NCBI GenBank assembly: GCA_947090525.1
Contig: CAMUON010000001.1
Coordinates: 310,001 to 374,000 of the forward strand
Length of the DNA stretch: 64,000 nucleotides
Direction of reading: 5' to 3'
Origin: an uncultured Atopobium sp.
GTDB taxonomy: Bacteria > Actinomycetota > Coriobacteriia > Coriobacteriales > Atopobiaceae
Of the stretch, positions 18,465 through 27,145 are shown piece by piece. Numbering within the stretch: position 1 is the stretch's first letter; each line of letters starts with the position of its first letter. The position numbers and the translations under genes were made by a program. Under the pieces are notes generated by a model, which searched no databases, was not told the DNA's origin, and saw only the letters and a program-made list of their open reading frames with translations.

Positions 18465-20705
18465 ATGCACGTTTCGCGCTTTCTTGGGAGCTTTTTCTAT
18501 AGCTTTGGCTTTAACTCTGACCGCGTCGGCTACGCTTGCCGTGATCGAGCTTATTGCCTGTCCCGCACAGCTCGTACTCCTTATGCCCATATGCACGGCC
18601 TCTCGTTTGTGCTTGCATCTGTGCTTCTCTTCACAGCTATAGCGTTTATTCTTCCTTCAAAAGCGTTCGCGAAAAAAAGCTATCAGATCACATCAGTAGA
18701 CATCCAAGCCTCAATCAATGCAGAAGGAGACCTTCGTATTCACGAAGAGCGGTCTTTTGTCTTTCACGGCACGTTTAACGGTGTGTATTGGAAGCTCCCT
18801 TTTGGCGAATATCAGGGGCGCCATCTCGAGCCCATGGATATTCAGGCTTTTGAGTATCGCGATGGTCATGAGATCGGATTTGTCCAGAACGACCTGGAAA
18901 AAGACAACACATATCAGGTAATCAATAACGGTGCAACCAAAGAGGTCAAACTCTATTCGTACCAGCGCAATCGTCGTGCACGTTTTGGCATTTCGTATAC
19001 CGTGCCACGCGCGTGTTTTCGTTATGAGGACACGAGCGTGCTCTACTGGAAGTTTGTATCCGACGGCTGGGACAAAGCTTCGCAGCACGTGACCTGCGAG
19101 CTTTCGTTCGAGGATCTCTTCACTGAAATAGCTGCGAAAGACCCTCAATACGAGCTGAACGCGGATGCGTTTTCTCGCGATGTTGAAGCCTGGGGCCATG
19201 GTGCGCGCGGTGAAATTGCCCTTCAAGACAACAAGGTTATCTGCAAACTCGATGAGGTTGCACCGTCCGATTTTGCCGAGATGCGCGTCATCTTCCCGAG
19301 CGCGTGGCTATTTGCTGCGCCTTCACTCGAAGGAAAGAAGAAAGATGCTATCGAGGCCGAAGAGCATCACTGGCAAGAGTCTGCCCAGCAGGAGCTTCGC
19401 GCGCGCCAGATGGAGCTCTATGAACTTATGGTCTATGCGGCCATAAGTGCAGGTATTAGCTTGGTGGTACTTGCAATCCTTTGTCTTCGTCGTCATACGC
19501 TACTAAAACCTGATGCGCTTCACAAATATTTTCGTGATATTCCGTCCCTTGATCATCCGAGCGTTTTAAGCTATCTCTACGCGGGAAAGGTTGTGCCCAA
19601 GACCAGTTTGGTTGCTGCGATTATGAGGCTTTGCGATTGCGGGGTGGCAAAGCTTGAATTGGTGGGCACGACGGGCGCGGTGTCTGCGTCTGCAATAAAC
19701 AGCGCTGCTGCTCCTTTGGCGGCGACTTCTGCATCTTCGTCAACGCGCGCTCCCAAGCCGTCCTACCGCATTGTATGTCTCAAAGAAAAAGATAGCTTGC
19801 ACGCACCCGCAAGCACATCCGTATCGAGGCTTACGCCGCCTGTCCCCGGCTTTGAGGAAGAGACCCAGGCAATTGACGAAGCTGTCTATGATCTCTTATT
19901 CGCAACCGCGCGCGAAGGCGAGACATGCACCGGACGCGTCGTAGATCTTTCGCAACTATCAGACGAGATAGGCGCGCACCAAAAGCTGTATGCAAAGGCT
20001 TACGATCGCTTCGAGTCTCTCGTGCGCGCGCTTGCTCATGCACGCGGCTTCTATAGTCCTGCAAAAACAGCGCGGCTTCACAAAGTTTGGCGCGCGATGA
20101 TGATGCTCATGGTAGTGGATATTTTGTCCGTCATTATTCAAATTGTGTGTTACCTGCAGTTGTTGAAAGGGGCCAAGCTTTCGTGGCATTGGCTTTGTGT
20201 TGCGCTGATTCTCTTTATTGCAAGCATTGTCCTGGCTCTTGTGTCGGCTGTGCTTACGTTTCGCACTACCCCCATAAGTGACGAAGCGCTCGATATTTTG
20301 CATAAGCTTACTGGTCTTAAACAGTATTTGTGTGATTTCACGCGCCTCAAAGAGAGTGTGCCGCAGGATCTTGTGCTCTGGAATAAGCTGATGATCATGG
20401 CGTGTGTGCTGGGCATTCCGCACAAAGTGATCGCCGGTCTTAGGCTTTCGTGCCCGCAGATGTTTGCGGGCGTTGATACGGATACGGCGGGCGCTACGAG
20501 CTTTGATATGCCGCTTTACTGGTGGTATACGTCGAGCATGTACGATACGGATCTCTTTTATAGTTTTTCGTCCATGTCCGATACGTTCGCTTCAGCTGCG
20601 CAGACGTTCGAAACTACCTCCATGTTGTCTGATTTTGGCGGGACTTCTTTCTCCTCGGGAGGAGGTGGAGGCTTCGGCGGCGGAGGCGGCGGTGGCGCCT
20701 TTTAG
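18465..20705 (+). CDS. DUF2207 family membrane protein
   Basis: A 746-residue protein with an N-terminal signal/anchor ending near AFAKKSYQIT (about residue 67). An extracytoplasmic beta-rich DUF2207 domain follows (SINAEGDLRIHEERSFVFHG and a NGVYWKLP motif). One helix lies near 320-345. A cytoplasmic part leads to two helices near 545-600, and the C-terminus is Gly-rich (FGGGGGGG). Function of the family is unknown. ATG 18465 has AGGAC upstream; ATG 18591, just before the hydrophobic segment, is an alternative start. The stop codon lies inside a 19-bp repeat array. Confidence 0.85.
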   Translation: MHVSRFLGSFFYSFGFNSDRVGYACRDRAYCLSRTARTPYAHMHGLSFVLASVLLFTAIAFILPSKAFAKKSYQITSVDIQASINAEGDLRIHEERSFVFHGTFNGVYWKLPFGEYQGRHLEPMDIQAFEYRDGHEIGFVQNDLEKDNTYQVINNGATKEVKLYSYQRNRRARFGISYTVPRACFRYEDTSVLYWKFVSDGWDKASQHVTCELSFEDLFTEIAAKDPQYELNADAFSRDVEAWGHGARGEIALQDNKVICKLDEVAPSDFAEMRVIFPSAWLFAAPSLEGKKKDAIEAEEHHWQESAQQELRARQMELYELMVYAAISAGISLVVLAILCLRRHTLLKPDALHKYFRDIPSLDHPSVLSYLYAGKVVPKTSLVAAIMRLCDCGVAKLELVGTTGAVSASAINSAAAPLAATSASSSTRAPKPSYRIVCLKEKDSLHAPASTSVSRLTPPVPGFEEETQAIDEAVYDLLFATAREGETCTGRVVDLSQLSDEIGAHQKLYAKAYDRFESLVRALAHARGFYSPAKTARLHKVWRAMMMLMVVDILSVIIQIVCYLQLLKGAKLSWHWLCVALILFIASIVLALVSAVLTFRTTPISDEALDILHKLTGLKQYLCDFTRLKESVPQDLVLWNKLMIMACVLGIPHKVIAGLRLSCPQMFAGVDTDTAGATSFDMPLYWWYTSSMYDTDLFYSFSSMSDTFASAAQTFETTSMLSDFGGTSFSSGGGGGFGGGGGGGAF

Positions 20706-20747
20706 TAGCGGTGGCGCTTTTTAGTAGCGGTGGCGCTTTTAGCGCAA
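20691..20747 (+). repeat. 19-bp tandem repeat across the DUF2207 stop codon
   Basis: Units 20691-20709 and 20710-20728 and a partial third share GGTGGCGC, a T-run and TAGTAGC. The first contains the TAG stop of the upstream gene, so the gene end itself has been tandemly duplicated. Confidence 0.85.
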
Positions 20748-20842
20748 AGGGCCTTGGTGAGCCAAATGGCTTGGCGAGCCGAGTGTTTTAGGGGGTCGAT
20801 CGATTATCTTTGGAGGACTTGCAAATTTCTTGCGATTGCGGC

Positions 20843-20870
20843 TTGACGCACAGCAGTTTTTTGGTATAGT
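20843..20870 (+). promoter_or_regulatory. Promoter of tRNA-Phe
   Basis: TTGACG (20843-20848), a 16-base spacer and TATAGT (20865-20870) match a housekeeping promoter. The tRNA begins 89 bases downstream. Confidence 0.7.
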
Positions 20871-20959
20871 GATTAAGCTTGCATTTTGTCGCACGCATTG
20901 TTTTGAGTGCACACGCTCCGTGTGCCTTTCGCGCGTTTGCGCGCTTACATATGACGATT

Positions 20960-21035
20960 GGCTGGGTAGCTCAGTCGGTAGAGCAGGGGACTGAAAATCC
21001 CCGTGTCAGGGGTTCGATTCCCTTCCCAGCCACCA
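20960..21035 (+). tRNA. tRNA-Phe (GAA)
   Basis: A 76-base cloverleaf with encoded CCA. The acceptor stem GGCTGGG pairs with CCCAGCC. The anticodon loop CTGAAAA gives GAA, and the T loop is TTCGATT. Confidence 0.97.
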
Positions 21036-21175
21036 GTTTTTTCTTTATCAAATATCCAGCTTTACCTGCAGAAACGTAAGCTTTACAATACATAAAAATT
21101 CATCATCTGCGCTACGTATGCAAAAGTGTAAATAACACTTGTACGTAAAGACAACATTCTGGAGAATCTCTATAT

Positions 21176-21217
21176 AAAAAGAGCCCCATGCCGCAGCGTT
21201 GCCACGGGGGGTGCTCT
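21176..21217 (-). terminator. Minus-strand Rho-independent terminator
   Basis: Read on the minus strand, AGAGC-A-CCC pairs with GGG-CTCT (one bulged base, 8 bp) and is followed by TTTTTATA. It has a T-run on the minus side only, so it fits a minus-strand transcript from the 21.2-21.5 kb gap, though it could also stop tRNA-Phe transcription weakly. Confidence 0.6.
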
Positions 21218-21252
21218 CACTTTTAGTGTACTACAAACTGCGCACATGGAAA

Positions 21253-21284
21253 CGCTGTGATGCGGCCAGAGCTACATCACAGCG
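21253..21284. repeat. Perfect 10-bp inverted repeat
   Basis: CGCTGTGATG and its exact complement are separated by 12 bases. No T-run follows on either strand, so an operator or RNA hairpin is as likely as a terminator. Confidence 0.7.
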
Positions 21285-21554
21285 ATCTCTATCCCTATAC
21301 AACAGAATAATTCACTTACACACTCTTTGTCCTATAGCGCTTTTTTGTGCCTGCGCTGCCTAGTTCATAGTTGTAGCTATCGTAGGATTTGCATAATTCT
21401 CTGCTCATGACGTGTTTTTCAACAGCTTGTGGAGCTGCGTGCGCGCACGTGATATAAAGTAGAATTAGTGTATGGGCAGAAGTATAGGCAGTGTGCGCGC
21501 ATGCCACCTGTGCAGCTACAACCCATGCTCAATCCTCTTTGAGAAAGGTCTCTT

Positions 21555-22598
21555 ATGTCTGAAAGCTCTCAACAACGCAACCACCCTATGCCAACCCCCG
21601 CAGCTCCCGCTCCCACGCCCCTTGCACTCAATTCCTTTGACGCAGTGTCTTCTGGCGAGCTCATCTTTCTCAATCCAGTCTTCCACAAAAAAATCTGGGG
21701 CGCGCGTCACCTCGCAGATGATTTTGGCTACGACATCCCTGATGGCAAAGTGGGGGAGTGCTGGGCAATTTCTGCGCATCCAAATGGCGATTGTACGGTT
21801 GCCGCAGGACCATTCCAAGGTACAACGCTGTCCCAGCTTTGGGACGATCAACCTGCGCTTTTTGGACATGTGGCGTACGAGCGTTTCCCGCTTCTTGTAA
21901 AAATCCTCGATGCAAATGACGACCTCTCCATCCAGGTTCATCCCGACGACGACTATGCGCGCGTGCACGAACATGGCTCATTCGGCAAGAGCGAGTGCTG
22001 GTATGTGCTGGCGGCGCGTCCAGGGGCGACGATTATTGTGGGGCAAAAAGCGCATTCGCGCGAGGAGTTTAAATCCCTTGTTGATCAGGGAAAATGGGAC
22101 GAGCTTCTCAATGAAATACCTGTTCATGCAGGTGATTTCTTCCAGATCGATCCGGGTTGTGTGCATGCGGTAAAGGCGGGCACGATTGTGCTTGAGCCGC
22201 AGCAATCGAGCGACATCACCTATCGCGTGTATGACTATGACAGACGTCAAAAGGATGGAAGCCTTCGCGAGCTTCACATGCAGCAAAGCCTCGACACGAT
22301 CAACTATCATGCGCCGTTGCTTACAGATGGCAAGGTCATGGCTCCTGAAGAGGAGGGACTCACCCTTTTGTGCGCGTGCAAGCGCTACGTTGTCCGGCGC
22401 CTTCGCGTAGCGGGTTCCAAGCACCTGCGCCCGCGTGCGCCATTTAGCTGCGTAAGTATTGTGGAGGGAGAGGGGTCAGTATGTGGCGTGCCTGTGCATA
22501 AGGGCAGTCACATGATCGCTTCTGCTCGCGCGACCTCGCTTGATTTTGAGGGCGAGATGACGGCGATACTGACATCGCTTCCCGAGGAGGCGAAGTAG
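21555..22598 (+). CDS. manA: Mannose-6-phosphate isomerase, class I
   Basis: A 347-residue cytoplasmic zinc enzyme that interconverts mannose 6-phosphate and fructose 6-phosphate. Zinc ligands are visible in QVHPDD and GKSECWYVL, and in PGCVHAVKAG. The short Bacillus-type form is seen, with a Pro/Ala-rich extension of about 30 residues at the N-terminus. The ATG has GAGAAAGG upstream. The enzyme fits with the mannose-family PTS at 43.9-46.7 kb, which would deliver mannose 6-phosphate, and with fruK and ptsI just downstream. Confidence 0.93.
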   Translation: MSESSQQRNHPMPTPAAPAPTPLALNSFDAVSSGELIFLNPVFHKKIWGARHLADDFGYDIPDGKVGECWAISAHPNGDCTVAAGPFQGTTLSQLWDDQPALFGHVAYERFPLLVKILDANDDLSIQVHPDDDYARVHEHGSFGKSECWYVLAARPGATIIVGQKAHSREEFKSLVDQGKWDELLNEIPVHAGDFFQIDPGCVHAVKAGTIVLEPQQSSDITYRVYDYDRRQKDGSLRELHMQQSLDTINYHAPLLTDGKVMAPEEEGLTLLCACKRYVVRRLRVAGSKHLRPRAPFSCVSIVEGEGSVCGVPVHKGSHMIASARATSLDFEGEMTAILTSLPEEAK

Positions 22599-22663
22599 CA
22601 TGCGCTGCCTTCTAAGTGGCGAAACTTTTATATTTATTAAATAGCGTCTTCGTGTTACCATAG

Positions 22664-22697
22664 TTTGGAACACACCATTTTTTGGAACACATCATTT
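22664..22697 (+). repeat. 17-bp tandem repeat abutting tRNA-Arg
   Basis: TTTGGAACACACCATTT (22664-22680) is followed at once by a copy with one change (22681-22697), ending on the base before the tRNA. It may move the promoter relative to the tRNA. Confidence 0.85.
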
Positions 22698-22774
22698 GCT
22701 TCCTTAGCTCAGTTGGATAGAGCATCGGTCTTCTAAACCGCAGGTCAGGCGTTCGAATCGCCTAGGGAGCACCA
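22698..22774 (+). tRNA. tRNA-Arg (TCT)
   Basis: A 77-base cloverleaf with encoded CCA. GCTTCCT pairs with AGGGAGC (one G:T), the anticodon loop CTTCTAA gives TCT, and the T loop is TTCGAAT. Confidence 0.96.
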
Positions 22775-23125
22775 GAACATTCACACGCGGGTTGCGCGCT
22801 TGCAACTCGCGTTTTTTATTGCATCTTATTTCGTTTCTTATTCGCCTTTTTCTTGCCTATGTTTATCCCTCTGTCCTGCGTATCTACGTTGTCTTCTTGT
22901 GATTCGACGTGCATAAGCGCTACGACAGCTCCTGCCCAGCTCACGCTCCCGCCCAGCCCACGCTCGCACCAACATCTATCTCACGCTCCCGCCCACACCC
23001 AGCTCACGCTCCCGCTATGATCTTGGAGATTCTTCTTCAGCCGCTCACAATTTTAATTTTTCGATACCATTTTGTATGGCTTGCGTCATAATAGAAAAGG
23101 TATATATGTGTGGAAGGAGTCGGCG
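22775..23125 (+). other. Spacer between tRNA-Arg and fruK
   Basis: It carries the tRNA terminator, then a C-rich stretch with imperfect copies of CCCAGCTCACGCTCCCGC (22935-22952 and 22998-23015, with a partial copy at 22980-22995). An AT-rich segment follows with CATAAT at 23087-23092, a possible -10 for fruK. No gene is supported. Confidence 0.5.
22786..22817 (+). terminator. Terminator of tRNA-Arg
   Basis: A 10-bp stem (22786-22795 with 22802-22811, one wobble) and 6-base loop are followed by TTTTTT. Confidence 0.88.
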
Positions 23126-24049
23126 TTGATTTATACAGTAACCTTAAACCCTGCTATCGATTATGTTATGCATCCCGTTACCTTGGACATGGGATTTACC
23201 AACAGGTCTTCGAGCGAAGAGCTCTACTGCGGGGGTAACGGCATCAATATTTCAACGCTGCTCAATGAGCTTAATGTAGTAAATGTTGCATTTGGTATCG
23301 CTGCTGGTTTTACGGGCGACTACCTCATTCAAAAGCTCCAAGACGCAGGCGTTTCGGCCAATTTTGTCCGTCTGGACGAGGGCTTTACCCGCATCAATGT
23401 TAAGCTCAACGGCATTGTTATGACTATGTGCAACGGTATGGGCCCCAATATCAGTCAGGATAAGGTGGATGAGCTGCTCGATCGTCTTGAGTGCATCGAT
23501 GAAGGCGACACCCTCATTCTCACGGGCTCTATTCCAAAGTCTCTCCCCGAAAACATGTACGACACGATCATGAAACGCCTGGAAAACAGAGGTGTTCGCT
23601 TCGTCGTTGACGCGCCGGGCGATTTGCTGATGAAGTCGCTTCCCGCTCACCCCTTCCTCATCAAGCCAAACAATCACGAAGTCGGGCGTATCTTTGACGC
23701 CACACCCGAAACGCCCGAAGACTGCATTCCTTTTGCGAAAAAACTTCACGACGCCGGCGCCCAAAATGTCATCGTATCCTGCGGCGCTCACGGCTCTCTT
23801 CTCTATGATGAACACTCCGAAATCCACATTTGCCCTACGGTCAAAATCAAGCTCGAAAATGCCACAGGTGCGGGCGATTCTATGGTTGCTGGTTTTGTTG
23901 CAAAAACGCAAGCTCATGCTTCGTATGACGAGGCTTTGCGTTTCGCATCTGCTTGTGGTACTGCAACCGCTGCGAGTAAGGGCATCGCTTCACGTGAAAT
24001 GATCGATCGCATTAGTTCTGAGCTCGACAAACTTATAGAGCAAAAGTAG
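23126..24049 (+). CDS. fruK: 1-phosphofructokinase (PfkB family)
   Basis: A 307-residue sugar kinase of the ribokinase fold, phosphorylating fructose 1-phosphate (or tagatose 6-phosphate) to the bisphosphate. The N-terminus IYTVTLNPAIDY, the GGNGINIS segment and the C-terminal ATGAGDSMVAGF with the catalytic Asp are diagnostic of the FruK/LacC branch. The start is TTG 23126 with GGAAGGAGT upstream; an upstream in-frame ATG would add 18 residues not seen in the family. No fructose EII lies next to it, so its substrate may come from a permease elsewhere. Confidence 0.88.
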   Translation: MIYTVTLNPAIDYVMHPVTLDMGFTNRSSSEELYCGGNGINISTLLNELNVVNVAFGIAAGFTGDYLIQKLQDAGVSANFVRLDEGFTRINVKLNGIVMTMCNGMGPNISQDKVDELLDRLECIDEGDTLILTGSIPKSLPENMYDTIMKRLENRGVRFVVDAPGDLLMKSLPAHPFLIKPNNHEVGRIFDATPETPEDCIPFAKKLHDAGAQNVIVSCGAHGSLLYDEHSEIHICPTVKIKLENATGAGDSMVAGFVAKTQAHASYDEALRFASACGTATAASKGIASREMIDRISSELDKLIEQK

Positions 24050-24215
24050 ATCGAGGCAGCTTATTGCTTTTGGCTATGGGTTTTGTCTCGCTCCGCATGC
24101 CTTAAGCTCGCTCGATTCAAAGCGGGACGCTTGTGTACATGTTTGGTCGTGACGCGATTGTTTTCGTGCGCAAACGCCGGTTTGCCCGTCGTGTCACACG
24201 GCAAGGAGGAATTGC

Positions 24216-25919
24216 ATGTTTGAGGGAATTAACGCATCGGATGGATATGGAATTGGAGTGGCACAGGTTGCTGTAGCACCCGATTTGTCGTTTACTCCTA
24301 CCGCGCCGAGCGATCTCGAAGCGGAAAAGGAGCGCTACCGTCAAGCTCTGCAAAAGTTCATCGATCAAACAAACGCGCAAATCGAGCGTATGACAAAAAC
24401 AGTCGGCAAAGAGTCGGCTGCGATTATGGCTGCGCATATCGAGTTTGCCGAGGACGAGGGCATCAAAGAGACGATCAATTCCTCAATCGAAGCAGGTATG
24501 TGTGCTGAGCAGGCAGTGAGCGAAGCTTACGACACCTACTTCAACATGTTCTCCAACATGGAAGACGAGCTCTTTAGAGAGCGTGCTGCTGATGTCGCAG
24601 ACGTCAAAACCGGTCTTTTGGCAGACCTTTTGGGCAAGGAAGTCGTGGATCTTTCCGTCCTTCCCGAGCACTCAATCGTTGTCGTACACGAGCTGACCCC
24701 TTCGATGACCGCAGATATCGACAAAAAGAACGTAGCTGGCATTATTACCGAAACAGGCGGACGTACCTCGCACTCTGCTATTATCGCACGCGCGCTCGAG
24801 ATTCCTGCAGTGTTGTCGGTTAAGGACGCTACGACCTCTATCAAGACGGGCGACATGGTGGTGGTCGACGGCACCAAGGGTCGCGTCATCGATGATCCAA
24901 GCGATGCTGAGCTTAGCAAATATCGTTCAAAAGCTTCCATCTTTGCCCAGGAAAAGCAGGCACTTGAGTCCTATCGTGGTAAAGAAACCCTTACGGCTGA
25001 CGGCGACAAGGTGCTGTTGGTGGCAAATATCGGAAACCCCGATGACGCTTCTGCCGCTGCTGAGCATGATGCAGAAGGTGTAGGCCTCTTCCGCTCTGAG
25101 TTTTTGTTTATGGATGCCTCTGAGCTGCCAAGCGAAGATGAGCAATTCAGCGCCTACCAAAAAGTCGCGCTTCGCATGAAAAATCAGCCCGTCATCATCC
25201 GTACCCTCGATGTGGGTGGCGACAAAAATATTCCGTACTTGCACCTCCAAAAGGAAGATAACCCCTTCATGGGATACCGTGCGGTAAGATATTGTTTGAA
25301 CAATCCCGATCAATACAAAGTCCAGCTCACGGCGCTTCTGCGCGCGTCTGCCTTTGGTGACATCAAGATTATGCTACCGCTTGTGACCTGCCTCGATGAG
25401 ATTCGTCAAGCAAAGAAGCTCGTGAGCGAATGCATGCACGACCTCGACGAGCGTGGTATTTCGTACAACAAAGATATTGAGCTCGGCACCATGATCGAGA
25501 CTCCTGCCGCTTCGCTTATTGCAGATAACCTGGCCGAAGAATGCGACTTCTTCTCTATCGGTACCAATGACCTCATCGGCTACACGATGTGCGCTGACCG
25601 CGGAAACGACCGCGTGGCGTACCTCTACGATGTATATCAGCCGGCGGTGTTGCGCTCGCTCAAGCGCATTATTTCTGCAGGTAATGAGAAGGGTATCATG
25701 GTCGGTATGTGCGGCGAAGCTGCAGCTGACCCGCTCCTGATCCCGGTACTTATTTCCTTCGGTCTGACGGAGTTTTCTGTGAATCCTCCTTCGATTTTGC
25801 GTACGCGCCGCATCATTTCTGCGTGGACCAAGGGTGAGGCGGATGTATTGACCGAGAAGGTCTTGGGTCTCAAGACTGCTGCCGAGGTCAAGGCTGCACT
25901 TCAGGCGGCTGCGCGCTAA
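24216..25919 (+). CDS. ptsI: PTS enzyme I (phosphoenolpyruvate-protein phosphotransferase)
   Basis: A 567-residue cytoplasmic protein that passes phosphate from PEP to HPr. The phosphorylated histidine is in GGRTSHSAIIAR; the PEP-binding barrel includes GLFRSEFLFM, the EDEQFSAYQ region and GTMIETPAA. The C-terminal catalytic cysteine is in GMCGEAA. Length is normal. AAGGAGG lies seven bases before the ATG. ptsH is not in the window. A strong terminator ends the unit. Confidence 0.97.
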   Translation: MFEGINASDGYGIGVAQVAVAPDLSFTPTAPSDLEAEKERYRQALQKFIDQTNAQIERMTKTVGKESAAIMAAHIEFAEDEGIKETINSSIEAGMCAEQAVSEAYDTYFNMFSNMEDELFRERAADVADVKTGLLADLLGKEVVDLSVLPEHSIVVVHELTPSMTADIDKKNVAGIITETGGRTSHSAIIARALEIPAVLSVKDATTSIKTGDMVVVDGTKGRVIDDPSDAELSKYRSKASIFAQEKQALESYRGKETLTADGDKVLLVANIGNPDDASAAAEHDAEGVGLFRSEFLFMDASELPSEDEQFSAYQKVALRMKNQPVIIRTLDVGGDKNIPYLHLQKEDNPFMGYRAVRYCLNNPDQYKVQLTALLRASAFGDIKIMLPLVTCLDEIRQAKKLVSECMHDLDERGISYNKDIELGTMIETPAASLIADNLAEECDFFSIGTNDLIGYTMCADRGNDRVAYLYDVYQPAVLRSLKRIISAGNEKGIMVGMCGEAAADPLLIPVLISFGLTEFSVNPPSILRTRRIISAWTKGEADVLTEKVLGLKTAAEVKAALQAAAR

Positions 25920-25941
25920 TTTCTCTCATTCATAGTTCACA

Positions 25942-25980
25942 AGCCCTTTTGCTTCGTTTGTTAGCAAGAGGGCTTTTTTC
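25942..25980 (+). terminator. Terminator of ptsI
   Basis: AGCCCTTTTGCT pairs with AGCAAGAGGGCT (one wobble) across a 9-base loop, followed by TTTTT. Confidence 0.92.
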
Positions 25981-26002
25981 TTGCGCACGTTTTTACTTTC
26001 TA

Positions 26003-26032
26003 TTGTTTACTGATGCACATCTGGTTCATAAT
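26003..26032 (+). promoter_or_regulatory. Candidate promoter of the lipid kinase gene
   Basis: TTGTTT (26003-26008), an 18-base spacer and CATAAT (26027-26032) lie after the ptsI terminator and before the ATG at 26080. Confidence 0.5.
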
Positions 26033-26079
26033 GGAAGCATACGAGTAGTTGAACCAACTCACACAGAGCGAGGAGTGTT

Positions 26080-27039
26080 ATGCCAAACCTCAATTTAGGA
26101 AAAACACTTGTTATAGCAAATCCTGCTTCGCACAGTGGTCGTGGTAAGCAAGCTGCACTCCATGTCTCGCGCTTCTTCAAATCCTATGCATCAATTTCAT
26201 CCTCTTTCGAGATGGTGTTTACCAAAGCTCCACTCGATGCGGTAGACATTGCAAAAGATACGGCGAGCTTTGATAGCGTCGTGGTCCTGGGCGGAGACGG
26301 GGTCCTTCACGAGGTTGTAAACGGCCTTATGACTATTCCTGCGGATGTGCGTCCTTCGCTTGCGCTTATTCCCATGGGCAGCGGCAACGACTATGCGCGT
26401 ACGATTTCTCAAACGTTCAACAAGCCCGAAGTGGCGCTTGCCGAGATTTTTGCTGGTCATCATGCACATATGGATCTGGGTCGTGTTGTGAACGAAATGG
26501 GGGAGTGCTCCTATTTTGTTCAAACACTTTCATTTGGACTCGATGCAGCAGCTTCTCATGACACGACGATTCGCCGCGCTCAAAACGATAAGCAAGAGGG
26601 CGAAGGTTTATTTTTAACGAGCGGTTTTAAGATGCTCGCTTCTGGAAGCGCTGGTTTTCCCTCAACGATTGCGATAGACGACGGTGAGCGCCTCGACCTA
26701 CCTACTATCGTTTTGGTGTGTAATATTGGTCCCACCTATGGCGGCGGCATTAAGATTTGCCCCGATGCGTCTCCAGTAGATGGTGAATTGAGTCTATGTT
26801 TTAACACAAAAAAGCCTTCGATACCTCACCTGCTATATCTTTTCGGAAGAGCATATTCTGGAAAGCACACCCGGTCATCTATCATCACAACTTGTAATGC
26901 AAAACGCGTAGATGTTAGCTTTGCAGCTGATGACACGCCATGCCAGGTGGATGGGGAAGTGTTTGGCGGTTCATCGTTTACTATCGATGTATTGCCTCAT
27001 GAGCTCGACGTGATTGTGCCTGCACGCTGCAGCTTTTAA
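26080..27039 (+). CDS. Diacylglycerol/lipid kinase of the DagK/YegS family
   Basis: A 319-residue protein with the DAGK catalytic domain. It has NPASHSGRG near the N-terminus, GGDGVLHEVVNGL (the usual GGDGT with Val for Thr) and IPMGSGNDYAR. Near the C-terminus, VDGE closes the second domain. Members phosphorylate diacylglycerol, undecaprenol-like or sphingoid lipids at the membrane; the exact substrate cannot be read from sequence. ATG follows GCGAGGAG. It is probably a single gene or co-transcribed with the deaminase gene 106 bases downstream. Confidence 0.88.
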   Translation: MPNLNLGKTLVIANPASHSGRGKQAALHVSRFFKSYASISSSFEMVFTKAPLDAVDIAKDTASFDSVVVLGGDGVLHEVVNGLMTIPADVRPSLALIPMGSGNDYARTISQTFNKPEVALAEIFAGHHAHMDLGRVVNEMGECSYFVQTLSFGLDAAASHDTTIRRAQNDKQEGEGLFLTSGFKMLASGSAGFPSTIAIDDGERLDLPTIVLVCNIGPTYGGGIKICPDASPVDGELSLCFNTKKPSIPHLLYLFGRAYSGKHTRSSIITTCNAKRVDVSFAADDTPCQVDGEVFGGSSFTIDVLPHELDVIVPARCSF

Positions 27040-27145
27040 CGCTTGTGCTCTCGCTAAGAATGTAAGCAGCTCATGGCTTGCAAGCTGTGCTTAAACATTG
27101 TAAGGAGTTGTGGCAGATAGCCACCTAAACACTGAAGGAGTATGC

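Larger units (their letters stand above)
21036..21554. other. 519-base gap: minus-strand terminator, palindromes, no convincing + gene
   Basis: The gap between tRNA-Phe and manA holds three palindromes: AAGTGT...ACACTT (21124-21140), a bulged hairpin with a T-run on the minus strand (21176-21217), and a perfect 10-bp inverted repeat (21253-21262 with 21275-21284). A minus-strand reading frame from ATG 21408 would give a 30-residue Tyr/Lys-rich peptide, but it has no clear ribosome site, so I do not call it. TTGTGG at 21427 and AT-rich hexamers near 21453-21465 may include the manA promoter. Confidence 0.5.

Noticed and set aside
21316..21507. 63-codon minus-strand gene in the tRNA-Phe to manA gap
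   Set aside because: No ribosome site and no recognisable domain; it is mentioned only as one explanation of the minus-strand terminator.
22664..22697. Phage attachment site at tRNA-Arg
   Set aside because: The repeat is upstream of the tRNA, not a copy of its 3' end, and there is no integrase or mobile gene near it; xerD at 55.1 kb is a housekeeping recombinase.
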